From the NCBI RefSeq assembly GCF_900291015.1, contig NZ_OLKL01000045.1, forward strand, positions 99,551 through 163,550: a stretch of 64,000 bases of DNA, given 5' to 3'. The position numbers and the translations under genes were made by a program. The DNA is from Pseudomonas persica (GTDB taxonomy: Bacteria > Pseudomonadota > Gammaproteobacteria > Pseudomonadales > Pseudomonadaceae). Of the stretch, positions 8,024 through 16,374 are shown one piece after another (the stretch's first letter is position 1; every line of letters begins with the position of its first letter). Under the pieces are notes generated by a model. That model was not told the origin of the DNA. It ran no database searches and was given only the letters and a program-made list of their open reading frames with translations.

Positions 8024-9739
8024 TCACCGCACCTTGCGCCGATACGGAAACACATCGATCACCTTCCCTTCACGAATCGCTGCCTGCAGCCCCTTCCAGT
8101 AATCCGCGTCATACAACTCCCCATGCAAGCGGCTGAACAACCGTCGCTGGCCGATATCGGCAAACAGGAATGGCGGAAACTCCTCGGGGAACACGTCATG
8201 CGGCCCGATCGAGTACCACGGCTCACCCGACATCTCGTCTTCCGGGTAACGCGGCGGCGGGATATGGCGGAAGTTCACCTCGGTCAGCAAGCTGATCTCG
8301 TCATAGTCATAGAACACCACCCGGCCATGGCGGGTAACGCCAAAGTTCTTCAGCAGCATGTCGCCTGGGAAGATATTCGCCGCTGCCAGCTGCTTGATGG
8401 CCAAGCCATAGTCCTCTAGCGCCTCGAGCACCTGGCCTTCGCTGGCGTGCTCCAGGTACAGGTTCAGCGGCGTCATGCGCCGCTCGGTCCAGCAGTGGCG
8501 GATCAGCACCGTGTCGCCCTCCAGCGCCACGGTCGATGGCGCCACCTCCAGCAGTTCGGCCAGGCACTCCGGCTCGAACTTGCTGCGCGGGAAGCGAAAA
8601 TCGGCGAATTCCTGGGTATCGGCCATGCGCCCGACGCGGTCGACGCTTTTCACCAGCCGGTACTTGTCGATCACCGTGGCGCGGTCGACCGTCTTGGACG
8701 GAGAAAAGCGGTCCTTGATGATCTTGAACACGGTGTTGAAGCCCGGCAGGGTGAACACGCTCATGACCATGCCGCGCACCCCGGGCGCCATGACGAAGCG
8801 GTCGTCGCTGCTGGCCAGGTGGTTGATCAGTGCCCGGTAGAACTCCGACTTGCCGTGCTTGTAGAAACCGATGGAGGTGTACAGCTCGGCGATGTGCTTG
8901 CCGGGCAAGATGCGCTTGAGGAAGTTGACGAACTCCGCCGGCACCGGCACAGCGACCATGAAGTACGAGCGGGTGAAGGAAAAGATGATCGACACCTCGG
9001 CCTCGTCGGTGATCAGCGCATCGGCCTCGATACCGTGCCCTTCGCGGTGCAACAGCGGGATTACCAGCGGCCACTGCTCATCGCTGTTGAACAGCCGGCC
9101 GACCAGGTAGGCACCCTTGTTGCGGTACAGCACCGGCGAAAACAGCTCCACTGCCAGGGTCGGGTCCTTGCATACCCAGTCCGGCAGGCAGTCGCGCAGT
9201 TGATCTTCCAGGCGCGCCAGGTCGCCTTCCAGGTCACCGTACGGCACATCGAACCGGTAATCGGTGAACACCGCCCGCAGCAGGCCCTTGAGCCCAGCGT
9301 CAGGCCGATAGGTACGGGTTTGCGCGGCGCGCTCACGGCTGCGCATGGAGGGGCGGGTGGTGTGGATGAACATGCAGCCGTCGCTGATCAGGTCGTGGCT
9401 GAACAGGCTGCAGAACAGCGAGTTGTACCAGGTCTCGGCCAGCTCGTCGTCCAGCCGTGGGTCGATCAGGTGGATGTAGGCGTTCTTCACCAGTGGCCAT
9501 TGTTCCACATCCAGCAGCACGTCCTCGGCAAAGCCCTGGCGCAGCCAGCCGTTGACCTCGGCGACCTTCTCTTCATAGAGATTGATGCGGGCGGCGGCGG
9601 CACGCTGGATATCCTGCCAGCGCGCCTGTTCGAAGCGTTGGCGGGCGCCAAGGGTGATGCGTTGGAAGTGGTCGCGGTAGTCGTCGAAGCCGGCGAGGAT
9701 CATCCGGGCGATTTCGACAGCGGGCCAGGGCTGGGGCAT
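8024..9739 (-). CDS. aceK: Isocitrate dehydrogenase kinase/phosphatase
   Basis: A 571-residue bifunctional enzyme that phosphorylates isocitrate dehydrogenase to slow the TCA cycle and send carbon into the glyoxylate shunt, and reverses this. Length and motifs fit AceK throughout, e.g. [40 protein letters not shown] (the kinase ATP-binding strand with its lysine), [20 protein letters not shown] (catalytic loop) and [20 protein letters not shown] (metal-binding Asp). GAGG precedes the ATG. Unlike in enteric bacteria, no aceBA genes are adjacent, as is usual in Pseudomonas. Confidence 0.97.
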   Translation of the reverse strand: MPQPWPAVEIARMILAGFDDYRDHFQRITLGARQRFEQARWQDIQRAAAARINLYEEKVAEVNGWLRQGFAEDVLLDVEQWPLVKNAYIHLIDPRLDDELAETWYNSLFCSLFSHDLISDGCMFIHTTRPSMRSRERAAQTRTYRPDAGLKGLLRAVFTDYRFDVPYGDLEGDLARLEDQLRDCLPDWVCKDPTLAVELFSPVLYRNKGAYLVGRLFNSDEQWPLVIPLLHREGHGIEADALITDEAEVSIIFSFTRSYFMVAVPVPAEFVNFLKRILPGKHIAELYTSIGFYKHGKSEFYRALINHLASSDDRFVMAPGVRGMVMSVFTLPGFNTVFKIIKDRFSPSKTVDRATVIDKYRLVKSVDRVGRMADTQEFADFRFPRSKFEPECLAELLEVAPSTVALEGDTVLIRHCWTERRMTPLNLYLEHASEGQVLEALEDYGLAIKQLAAANIFPGDMLLKNFGVTRHGRVVFYDYDEISLLTEVNFRHIPPPRYPEDEMSGEPWYSIGPHDVFPEEFPPFLFADIGQRRLFSRLHGELYDADYWKGLQAAIREGKVIDVFPYRRKVR

Positions 9740-9799
9740 GCAGAGACCTCGGTGCGGTGTTGAGTTACAGAGCTTAGTCGTCTCTTGGCTTTTGCGGAG

Positions 9800-9908
9800 C
9801 CTGTGCCGGCCTCTTCGCGGGTAAGCCCGCTCCCACAGGTTCGCTGCAATGCTCGGCCCTGTGGTAATCCTGTGGGAGCGGGTTTACCCGCGAAGAGGCC
9901 GGCACAGG
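9800..9908. repeat. REP pair forming an extended palindrome
   Basis: The outer arms CCTGTGCCGGCCTCTTCGCG (from 9800) and CGCGAAGAGGCCGGCACAGG (to 9908) are exact reverse complements, so this REP pair is extended by a further matched arm beyond the standard core. It lies in the 248-base gap between the divergent aceK and EamA genes. Confidence 0.85.
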
Positions 9909-9987
9909 TTTACACCGCAAGAAAGCACAAGAATCCCCTGGCCCCCTGGCGTACACTCGCGCCCCTGCCCCGCCTCCGGAGACCGTT

Positions 9988-10863
9988 GTGAGCGCCATCG
10001 CCCTAGCCCGCCTGCTGACCCTTGCCGCCGTCTGGGGGGCGAGCTTCCTGTTCATGCGCATCATCGCCCCCGAGCTGGGCACGGTGCCAACGGCGTTCTT
10101 CCGTGTGTCGATCGCCTGCCTGGGCCTGGTTGCGCTGCTCGCCGCCGCCCGCGTGCGCTGGGACTTCCAGGGCAAGCTCGGTGCTTGCCTGGTGCTGGGC
10201 ATGATCAACTCCGGTATCCCCGCCACCTTCTATTCGGTGGCCGCCCAGGTGCTGCCCGCCGGCTATTCGGCAATCTTCAACGCCACCACGCCGCTGATGG
10301 GCGTGCTGGTCGGCGTGCTGTTCTTCCGCGAACCGATGACCCTGGCCAAGCTCTGCGGCATCTTCCTGGGCCTGTTCGGCGTCGGCATCCTCAGCGGCGC
10401 CGGCCCGGTAGCCCTGGACATTGCCTTGCTGCAAGGCGCCCTCGCCTGCCTGGCGGCCACCACCTGCTACGGCTTTGCCGGCTTCCTCGCCCGCCGCTGG
10501 GTCAGCGGCCTGGACAGCCGCCTGTCGGCACTGGGCAGCATGCTCGGCGCTACCCTGATGCTCAGCCCGCTGTTCGCCTGGAGCGCGCTGAGCCAGCCAC
10601 CGGCCAGCTGGGGCGGCTGGCAGGTGTGGCTGTCGCTGCTGGGCCTGGGCCTGCTGTGCACCGCGTTCGCCTACATCCTGTACTTCCGCCTGCTGGAGGA
10701 GATCGGCCCGGTCAAGGCCAGCACCGTGACCTTCCTGATCCCGGTTTTCGGCGTATTGTGGGGGGCATGGCTGCTGAACGAACCGCTGTCGATGGCGCAC
10801 CTGTACGGCGGCCTGCTGATTGGCGTGGCATTGTGGCTGGTGCTGCGCCCGGCGCGCAGCTGA
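9988..10863 (+). CDS. EamA/DMT family transporter
   Basis: A 291-residue inner-membrane protein with ten predicted helices in two EamA repeats (about residues 5-135 and 150-285). The first has the family signature AAVWGASFLFMRIIAPELG; the second ends VTFLIPVFGVLWGAWLLNEPL. Members export amino acids or small metabolites; the substrate is not evident. Translation starts at a GTG at 9988 with GGAGA seven bases upstream. A DUF4265 gene follows 13 bases later, probably in the same operon. Confidence 0.88.
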   Translation: MSAIALARLLTLAAVWGASFLFMRIIAPELGTVPTAFFRVSIACLGLVALLAAARVRWDFQGKLGACLVLGMINSGIPATFYSVAAQVLPAGYSAIFNATTPLMGVLVGVLFFREPMTLAKLCGIFLGLFGVGILSGAGPVALDIALLQGALACLAATTCYGFAGFLARRWVSGLDSRLSALGSMLGATLMLSPLFAWSALSQPPASWGGWQVWLSLLGLGLLCTAFAYILYFRLLEEIGPVKASTVTFLIPVFGVLWGAWLLNEPLSMAHLYGGLLIGVALWLVLRPARS

Positions 10864-10876
10864 AGCGGGGTACAGG

Positions 10877-11335
10877 ATGAACAGCGCGTACAAGAAGGTC
10901 CTGTTCCGCCTGGAGCAAGACGAAAACGGCTACCCGCCGGCCTCGGTCGAGGGCCTGTGGGCCAAGGCCGTGGAAGGCGGCTATGCCGTCGACAACATTC
11001 CCTTCCATGTCTACGGCATCGCCCCGGGCGACGTGATCGGCACCCGTGAGGAAGCCGGCGAAACCTGGTTCGCCGAACTGCGTCGCAGCAGCGGCAGCTC
11101 GGTGTTCCGGGTTCTCGTCAAGCCCCCGGAAACCCTGGCCCAGGTACGCGCGGCCTTGCACGATTTCGGCTGCAATTGCGAAACCGAGCAGGCGGTGAAG
11201 ATGCTGGCGGTCGAGGTCCCGCCGCAGCGCTCGCTCGACACCTTGCTCTACTACCTGCTCACCCAGCGCGAAGCCGGCCTGCTGGACTTCGAGGAAGGCG
11301 TACTGCGCCACGCCATCCCCGAAGAATTCCGCTAG
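10877..11335 (+). CDS. DUF4265 domain protein
   Basis: A 152-residue cytoplasmic protein. The N-terminal KKVLFRLEQDENGYPPASVE followed by VDNIPFHVYGIAPGDVIGT is the DUF4265 pattern. No catalytic motif or membrane segment is visible. The start at 10877 follows AGG in GGGGTACAGG; the longer reading frame runs back into the EamA gene and was rejected. It ends three bases before the stop of the convergent EamA gene. Confidence 0.85.
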   Translation: MNSAYKKVLFRLEQDENGYPPASVEGLWAKAVEGGYAVDNIPFHVYGIAPGDVIGTREEAGETWFAELRRSSGSSVFRVLVKPPETLAQVRAALHDFGCNCETEQAVKMLAVEVPPQRSLDTLLYYLLTQREAGLLDFEEGVLRHAIPEEFR

Positions 11336-11338
11336 GGC

Positions 11339-12220
11339 CTACGCCTCGGCCAGGTGTGCGGCGGGCTTGCGGAACACGAACAGCAGGCCCACCACGATCA
11401 GCCCCATGCCCAGCAGGCTGAGCGGCGCCAGGTGGTTGCCGAAGATCAGCAAGTCCATCACTGCGGTCACTGCCGGCACCAGGTAGAACAGGCTGGTGAC
11501 ATTGACCAGGTTACCCTGGGCGATCAGCCGGTACAGCAGCAGGGTCGCCAGTAGCGAGACCACCAGCCCCATCCACAGCAGCGCGCCGACGAAACCGCCA
11601 GTCCACGCCACATGCAGCGGCTGCAGCGGCGCGAACAGCGCGCACAGGGCAAAGCCGGCCAGGTACTGCAGCGGCAGCGTGCCCATGGGGTTGTCGGTGA
11701 TGCGCTTCTGCAGGATCGAGCCAAAGGTCATGCTGGCCAGCGCCAGCAAGGCGAACAGCATCCCTGCCAGCGACACCCCGCCCAGGTTGATGCCCTGGTA
11801 GACCACCATGATCAACCCGCCAAGCCCCAACCCCAGGCCGAACAAGCGGCTCCAGGAGCGCTGGCGCTCCATCAGCACCACGGTCAGGATCGGTTGTACC
11901 CCCATCACCGTGGCCATGACGCCGGGGGTGACATGGGCGTCGAGCGCCAGCAGGTAGAAGATCTGGTAGGCGCCGAGCAGCACACAGCCGGTGCCCAGGG
12001 CCCGCAGGATGGCCCCGCGACTACGCGGCCAGCGCAGCCCCAGCAGCGGGCCGATCAGCAGCAGGCCAGCCAGGGCCAGCGCCGAGCGCAACAGCAGGAA
12101 GGCGAACGGGCTGGCATGCGCCAGGCCCAGCTTGGAGACGATCGCCCCGCTGCTCCACAGCAGGACGAACAGGCTGGTAGTGGCCGCCGAGGCCACGGAT
12201 GCTTTGCTAAGGACAGACAT
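11339..12220 (-). CDS. EamA/DMT family transporter
   Basis: A 293-residue protein with ten predicted helices. Repeat 1 opens with SLFVLLWSSGAIVSKLGLAH and repeat 2 contains LASMTFGSILQKRI and ends VMDLLIFGNHLAPLSLLGMGLIVVGLLFVF. It is only distantly related to the transporter at 9988, so it is not a recent duplicate. The ATG at 12220 has AGGTGG upstream. Substrate unknown; exporters of this family often move amino acids or drugs. Confidence 0.87.
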   Translation of the reverse strand: MSVLSKASVASAATTSLFVLLWSSGAIVSKLGLAHASPFAFLLLRSALALAGLLLIGPLLGLRWPRSRGAILRALGTGCVLLGAYQIFYLLALDAHVTPGVMATVMGVQPILTVVLMERQRSWSRLFGLGLGLGGLIMVVYQGINLGGVSLAGMLFALLALASMTFGSILQKRITDNPMGTLPLQYLAGFALCALFAPLQPLHVAWTGGFVGALLWMGLVVSLLATLLLYRLIAQGNLVNVTSLFYLVPAVTAVMDLLIFGNHLAPLSLLGMGLIVVGLLFVFRKPAAHLAEA

Positions 12221-12776
12221 GTATTGCCACCTGATATAAGGCGAATAAGCCAAACGGACGGCGTGCGCTTCAGTGTGGGAAGTCGCCGACCGTGTTCAGT
12301 AGGTTGCGTGTGCGAAGGGACGCGGCCAGAAGCCGATCAGCCCAGCACGACCACGCAAGGAGGCGGAGCTACGCCGCCTACGACGCCACTGACAGGTGGT
12401 GGTGGATAGTGACTGATCATCGCCGGCTGCTGGCAGCCACGCACGACCATGCCCGCGACTGGCGCGATGGCAAAGCTTGTGGTGGAAGGGCTGGCTGGCA
12501 TGAACAGGTCTTCAGGAAGAGAACAGTGGGCTGGACTATAGCCCGGTGCCACAAGGCTGGCAACCTCCCCCGCCTGGTTCAACCTTGCGCATGTCACTGC
12601 GGGACAACTGCCCTGCTCCAGGTCAAGAAGCGGCCGCGATCCCTGTGCACCGGCGCAGCCGGTGCCATGCACCGCGTTGGATTCTTCGCGGGTAAACCCG
12701 CTCCCACAGGGGTTTACGCAACCTTCCAATTTCTTTGCAAGCCAGCCGCGACCTTAGGGGCCACGTCTCTATTAGT
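12221..12776. other. Long intergenic region with possible leader ORF and one REP unit
   Basis: About 560 bases without a convincing gene. On the minus strand a 27-codon frame (12337-12420) ends PPPPVSGVVGGVAPPP then CVVVLG, 116 bases before the EamA gene. It is rich in Val, Gly and Pro like some leader peptides, but has a poor ribosome site. Within it, AGGCGG at 12361-12366 and CCGCCT at 12374-12379 form a short hairpin. A single REP unit lies at 12683-12710. The rest shows nothing I recognise. Confidence 0.4.
12683..12710 (+). repeat. Single REP unit
   Basis: CTTCGCGGGTAAACCCGC followed by CTCCCACAGG. Unlike the other copies in the window it has no facing partner. Confidence 0.75.
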
Positions 12777-12800
12777 TAATTTCTCACCACCCCGATTCGT
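12777..12800 (+). promoter_or_regulatory. Candidate iron-starvation (PvdS/PfrI-type) promoter of pvdO
   Basis: TAATT at 12777-12781, exactly 16 bases, then CGT at 12798-12800. The known consensus for PvdS-family sigma factors is TAAAT-N16/17-CGT, so one base differs. It is 47 bases before the ATG of the pvdO-like gene. Assignment is by pattern only. Confidence 0.5.
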
Positions 12801-12846
12801 CTGAATGCGAAACGCAGCCCGCATTCACCCGTTTCGAGGACCACCG

Positions 12847-13707
12847 ATGAACGTATCCGCCTGGCTCTACCGGCCAGCCCAGGTCACCTGCCTGCTGCTG
12901 GTCAGCGCCTACGCCCACGCCGCCAAGCCCGGTGACGTGTTCAAAGACTGCAAGGACTGCCCCGAGATGGTCGTGCTGCCCGCTGGCAGCTACCTGATGG
13001 GTGCCCCCGACGACGAAGTCGGCCGCCAGCCCGACGAGGGCCCGCTGCACAGCGTGACCTTCGCCAAACCCTTCGCCATGAGCCGCTACCCGGTCACCGC
13101 CGGTGAACTGGACGCCTACATCAAGGCCACCGGCACCGTTATCAAGAGCGGCGACGAGCGCCCCGGCCGCTGGTGCGAAGCCAGCAAGCCTACTTACAAG
13201 CAAGGCCCCCGCCAACCGGCGGTGTGCGTCGACTACGACGAAGTGCAGGCCTACACCCGATGGCTGGCGAAAACCACCGGCAAACCGTACCGCATGGTCA
13301 GCGAAGCCGAACGCGAATACGCCGCCCGAGCCGGCTCCAGCGGCCCGTTCCCCTTCCCCTTCGATGAACCGGGCAAGTACCAGATCAGCAAGCACGCCAA
13401 CACCTATGGCCCCAAGGACGGCTATGCCTTCACCGCCCCGGTGGGCAGCTACCCGCCCAATGCCTTCGGCATGTACGACATGCACGGCAACGTCTACGAA
13501 TGGGTCGCCGACTGCTACCACGACAGCTATGAAGGCGCGCCCGGCGACGGCAGCGCCTGGATCCAGGACCCCACCTGCATCCGCGCGCACATGCGTGGCA
13601 ACGACTGGGGCGAACCACCGATCTTCTCCCGCTCGGCCAACCGCAACGACCGCCTCAAGACCACCCGCGGTGACTTCCTCGGCTTTCGCGTAGCACGCGA
13701 ACTGTAA
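12847..13707 (+). CDS. pvdO: PvdO-like periplasmic protein of the formylglycine-generating-enzyme (SUMF1) family
   Basis: A 286-residue exported protein: the N-terminus MNVSAWLYRPAQVTCLLLVS ends at AHA|AKPGD, a plausible signal peptide. The mature part is one SUMF1/FGE-fold domain, with MVVLPAGSYLMGAPDDEVG at the start, HSVTFAKPFAMSRYPVTAGE, the YDMHGNVYEWVADCYHDSY segment and the C-terminal FLGFRVAREL typical of the family. In pyoverdine producers the FGE-like PvdO acts in the periplasm on the last oxidation of the chromophore. The link to PvdO rests on family, export signal, the promoter-like site upstream and position next to fpvA; another FGE-like function is possible. In other Pseudomonas pvdO usually lies beside pvdN or pvdE; here pvdE is 33 kb away. 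Confidence 0.68.
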   Translation: MNVSAWLYRPAQVTCLLLVSAYAHAAKPGDVFKDCKDCPEMVVLPAGSYLMGAPDDEVGRQPDEGPLHSVTFAKPFAMSRYPVTAGELDAYIKATGTVIKSGDERPGRWCEASKPTYKQGPRQPAVCVDYDEVQAYTRWLAKTTGKPYRMVSEAEREYAARAGSSGPFPFPFDEPGKYQISKHANTYGPKDGYAFTAPVGSYPPNAFGMYDMHGNVYEWVADCYHDSYEGAPGDGSAWIQDPTCIRAHMRGNDWGEPPIFSRSANRNDRLKTTRGDFLGFRVAREL

Positions 13708-13736
13708 AGTTGTGACGCGGTTGACGCAGCATCGGT

Positions 13737-13761
13737 TAAAAAAATCGCCAATAAGAATCGT
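13737..13761 (+). promoter_or_regulatory. Candidate iron-starvation promoter of fpvA
   Basis: TAAAA at 13737-13741, 17 bases, then CGT at 13759-13761, close to the PvdS-type consensus TAAAT-N16/17-CGT. It lies 71 bases before the receptor ATG, in the 125-base gap after pvdO. The A-run makes a chance match easier, so support is moderate. Confidence 0.42.
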
Positions 13762-13832
13762 TCCGGTTTTTCACAGGTGCTGCGTCCTATAGCTGACATA
13801 GAAAAAACCCTCTGCCAACGAGACCGCAATAG

Positions 13833-16292
13833 ATGTCCAAGTCCTTGCCCGGCCCGCTCAACCCGCTTGCCAAAGCATTACTGATCCGTCATTCCCTTCG
13901 TCCCCAGCGCGCGTTCACACGCTTCGGCCTGGGCCTGGCGATATCCGCTGCAATGGCTGCCCAGGTGCAGGCGCAGGAGTGGACCCTGGATATTCCCGCG
14001 CAGTCGATGAATTCGGCGTTGCAGGCACTGGCCAGGCAGACCGATACCCAGTTGCTGTATAGCCCGGAAGATACTGGCGGCCTGCGCTCCTCCACGCTCA
14101 AAGGGCGCCATGACCTCGCTACGTCGCTGCGTATCCTGTTGGGCGGCAGCGGGCTGCGCTACCAGATCGACGGCAACACCGTAACGGTAACGGCAAGCTC
14201 AGCGGCAAAGGACGGCCAGGTCGAGCTTTCGGCGACCAACGTCAATAGCATGGGCCTGGGGGCCACTACCGAAGGTACAGGTTCCTACACTACCGGCTTG
14301 ACCAGCACGGCCACCCGCATGAACCTGTCGATTCGCGAAACACCGCAAAGCATCAGTGTCATCACCCGCCAGCAAATGGATGACCAGCGCCTGGCGACCA
14401 TTACCGATGTGCTGAAGCAGAACCCGGGCATCACCATGTCCCAGGATGGTGGCGAGCGTTTTCACATCTATTCGCGCGGCTCGGAAATCAGCACCTACCA
14501 GCTCGATGGCGTGAACACCACGCAGGATTACCTGACGCGCAACATGCCCAACACCCTGATGGACATGGCCATGTTCGACCGCATCGAAATCGTGCGCGGT
14601 GCCACTGGCCTGATGACCGGTGCCGGCGAGCCCAACGGTGTGGTGAACATGGTGCGCAAGCGCCCTACCCGTGAATTCCAGTCGTATGTGCAGGCCGGTG
14701 TCGGCTCGTGGGACTACTACCGCACCGAAGCCGACGTGTCCGGCCCGCTGATCGAAAGCGGCAAGCTGCGCGGCCGCCTGGTAGCCGCCAAGCAGAGCAA
14801 CCAGAGCTACATGGACTGGTACAGCCAGGACCGTGACCTGGTCTACGGCGTGCTCGAGGCAGACCTGACCGATACCACCACCGTGCGCTTCGGCATGGAC
14901 TACCAGACCTACGACGCCAACGGGGCGCCGGGTGTGCCGCTGTTTTTCAAAAATGGCCAGCCCACCAATTTCTCCCGCTCGACCAGTTCCGGGCCGCGCT
15001 GGATGTATGAAGACTACACCACCAAGAACTACTCCTTCGGCCTGGATCAGGAGCTTGGCAATGGTTGGCAGTTGAAAGTGGCCGGCAACTACATGGATGT
15101 CGATCGTGACTCGCTGTCGGCGTTCTATCGCACCGGTGCAGGGATGGCCACGCTCGATCAAGCCACCGGCGATGCCACCTTCGACCGCCTGCAAGTGGAT
15201 GCCCATCAGGTTCAACGAGGCGTCAACGTCACCCTGCAAGGTCCCTTCGAACTCTTCGGCCAGACCCACGAGTTGGTCACAGGCTTCGATTACCTGGATT
15301 ACGAGAACAACCACTTCACCGGGACGGCGGGGCCGGTCAACGCCAATTTCTACAACTGGGGTAACCGCTTGCCGCAACCTGGCAGCTACTCGCCGTTGCT
15401 GGACTATGACCTGAGCATTCGCCAGACCGGTTACTTCATTGCCACCCGGCTGAACTTCACCGACGACCTGCACATGATTCTTGGTGCCCGTACCACCAAT
15501 TACCGTTCGGACTCGAACCAGGTGGTGTTGACCACGGGCAACGGCAACCCTACGCAACTTAAGGAGCACGGAGAGGTAACACCGTACGCCGGCCTGATCT
15601 ACGACCTGACCGATGAGCAATCGGTGTACGCCAGCTATACCGATATCTTCAAGCCCCAGACCAGCCGCGACCGTACCGGCAAGGTGCTGGACCCTGTGAT
15701 CGGGCAGAACTATGAAATGGGCTGGAAAGGTGAATTCTACGATGGTCGCCTGAACGCCAACGCGGCGATTTACCTGATCAAGCGTGACAACTTCGCCGTG
15801 ACCGACACCGATTTCAAGGCACCGCAGGAAGTAACCTGGACGGTTTCCAAAGCTGTGAGCGGCGCCGAAACCAAGGGTATCGACCTTGAACTGTCCGGCG
15901 AAGTGGCGCCAGGGCTGGAAGTTCACACCGGTTATAGCCATTCGCGCACAGAGGATGCCAGCGGCACTCGCCAGACACCTCAACTGCCGCTGGACTCCTT
16001 CCGCCTGTGGACGACCTACCGCCTGCCCGGCGAATGGGAGCGCCTGACCGTAGGTGGAGGCGTGAACTGGAACTCCAAGCAATCCTTGGTCACCAGCTAC
16101 AAGACCCGTATCACCCAGGAAGACTACGCCGTGGCCAGCCTGATGGCCCGCTACAAGATCAGCGAGCACCTGGCCGCCACGCTGAACGTGGACAACCTGT
16201 TCGACAAGAAGTACTACGCAGGCCTGGCCGGTAACTATGGTCACTATGGCACGCCGAGAAACGCGACGCTGAACCTGCGCTACGATTTCTGA
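13833..16292 (+). CDS. fpvA: Ferripyoverdine TonB-dependent receptor/transducer (FpvA-type)
   Basis: An 819-residue outer-membrane receptor. After a long signal peptide ending VQAQEW there is an N-terminal STN signalling domain (about 50-130, WTLDIPAQSMNSALQALARQ), as found in receptors that talk to an anti-sigma factor. A plug domain follows (RETPQSISVITRQQMDDQRL, then VEIVRGATGL-like EIVRGATGLMTGAGEPNG) and a 22-strand barrel ending in Phe (YGHYGTPRNATLNLRYDF). It would take up Fe-pyoverdine and signal its presence. The matching anti-sigma (FpvR-type) gene is not in the window. The gene is separated from the convergent synthetase operon by a two-way terminator. Location at the pyoverdine NRPS genes makes ferripyoverdine the likely ligand, but the exact structure bound is inferred. 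Confidence 0.9.
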   Translation: MSKSLPGPLNPLAKALLIRHSLRPQRAFTRFGLGLAISAAMAAQVQAQEWTLDIPAQSMNSALQALARQTDTQLLYSPEDTGGLRSSTLKGRHDLATSLRILLGGSGLRYQIDGNTVTVTASSAAKDGQVELSATNVNSMGLGATTEGTGSYTTGLTSTATRMNLSIRETPQSISVITRQQMDDQRLATITDVLKQNPGITMSQDGGERFHIYSRGSEISTYQLDGVNTTQDYLTRNMPNTLMDMAMFDRIEIVRGATGLMTGAGEPNGVVNMVRKRPTREFQSYVQAGVGSWDYYRTEADVSGPLIESGKLRGRLVAAKQSNQSYMDWYSQDRDLVYGVLEADLTDTTTVRFGMDYQTYDANGAPGVPLFFKNGQPTNFSRSTSSGPRWMYEDYTTKNYSFGLDQELGNGWQLKVAGNYMDVDRDSLSAFYRTGAGMATLDQATGDATFDRLQVDAHQVQRGVNVTLQGPFELFGQTHELVTGFDYLDYENNHFTGTAGPVNANFYNWGNRLPQPGSYSPLLDYDLSIRQTGYFIATRLNFTDDLHMILGARTTNYRSDSNQVVLTTGNGNPTQLKEHGEVTPYAGLIYDLTDEQSVYASYTDIFKPQTSRDRTGKVLDPVIGQNYEMGWKGEFYDGRLNANAAIYLIKRDNFAVTDTDFKAPQEVTWTVSKAVSGAETKGIDLELSGEVAPGLEVHTGYSHSRTEDASGTRQTPQLPLDSFRLWTTYRLPGEWERLTVGGGVNWNSKQSLVTSYKTRITQEDYAVASLMARYKISEHLAATLNVDNLFDKKYYAGLAGNYGHYGTPRNATLNLRYDF

Positions 16293-16303
16293 TCGCTCCC
16301 CAC

Positions 16304-16343
16304 AAAAAAGCGGCGCTTCCCCATTCGGGAAGCGCCGCTTTTT
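16304..16343. terminator. Bidirectional Rho-independent terminator
   Basis: GCGGCGCTTCCC (16310-16321) pairs perfectly with GGGAAGCGCCGC (16327-16338) around a 5-base loop. It is flanked by six A on the left and five T on the right, so it can end both fpvA and the convergent NRPS operon. Confidence 0.93.
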
Positions 16344-16374
16344 CATGCGCCTGGCTGCGCGGTCAGTGGTGGGG

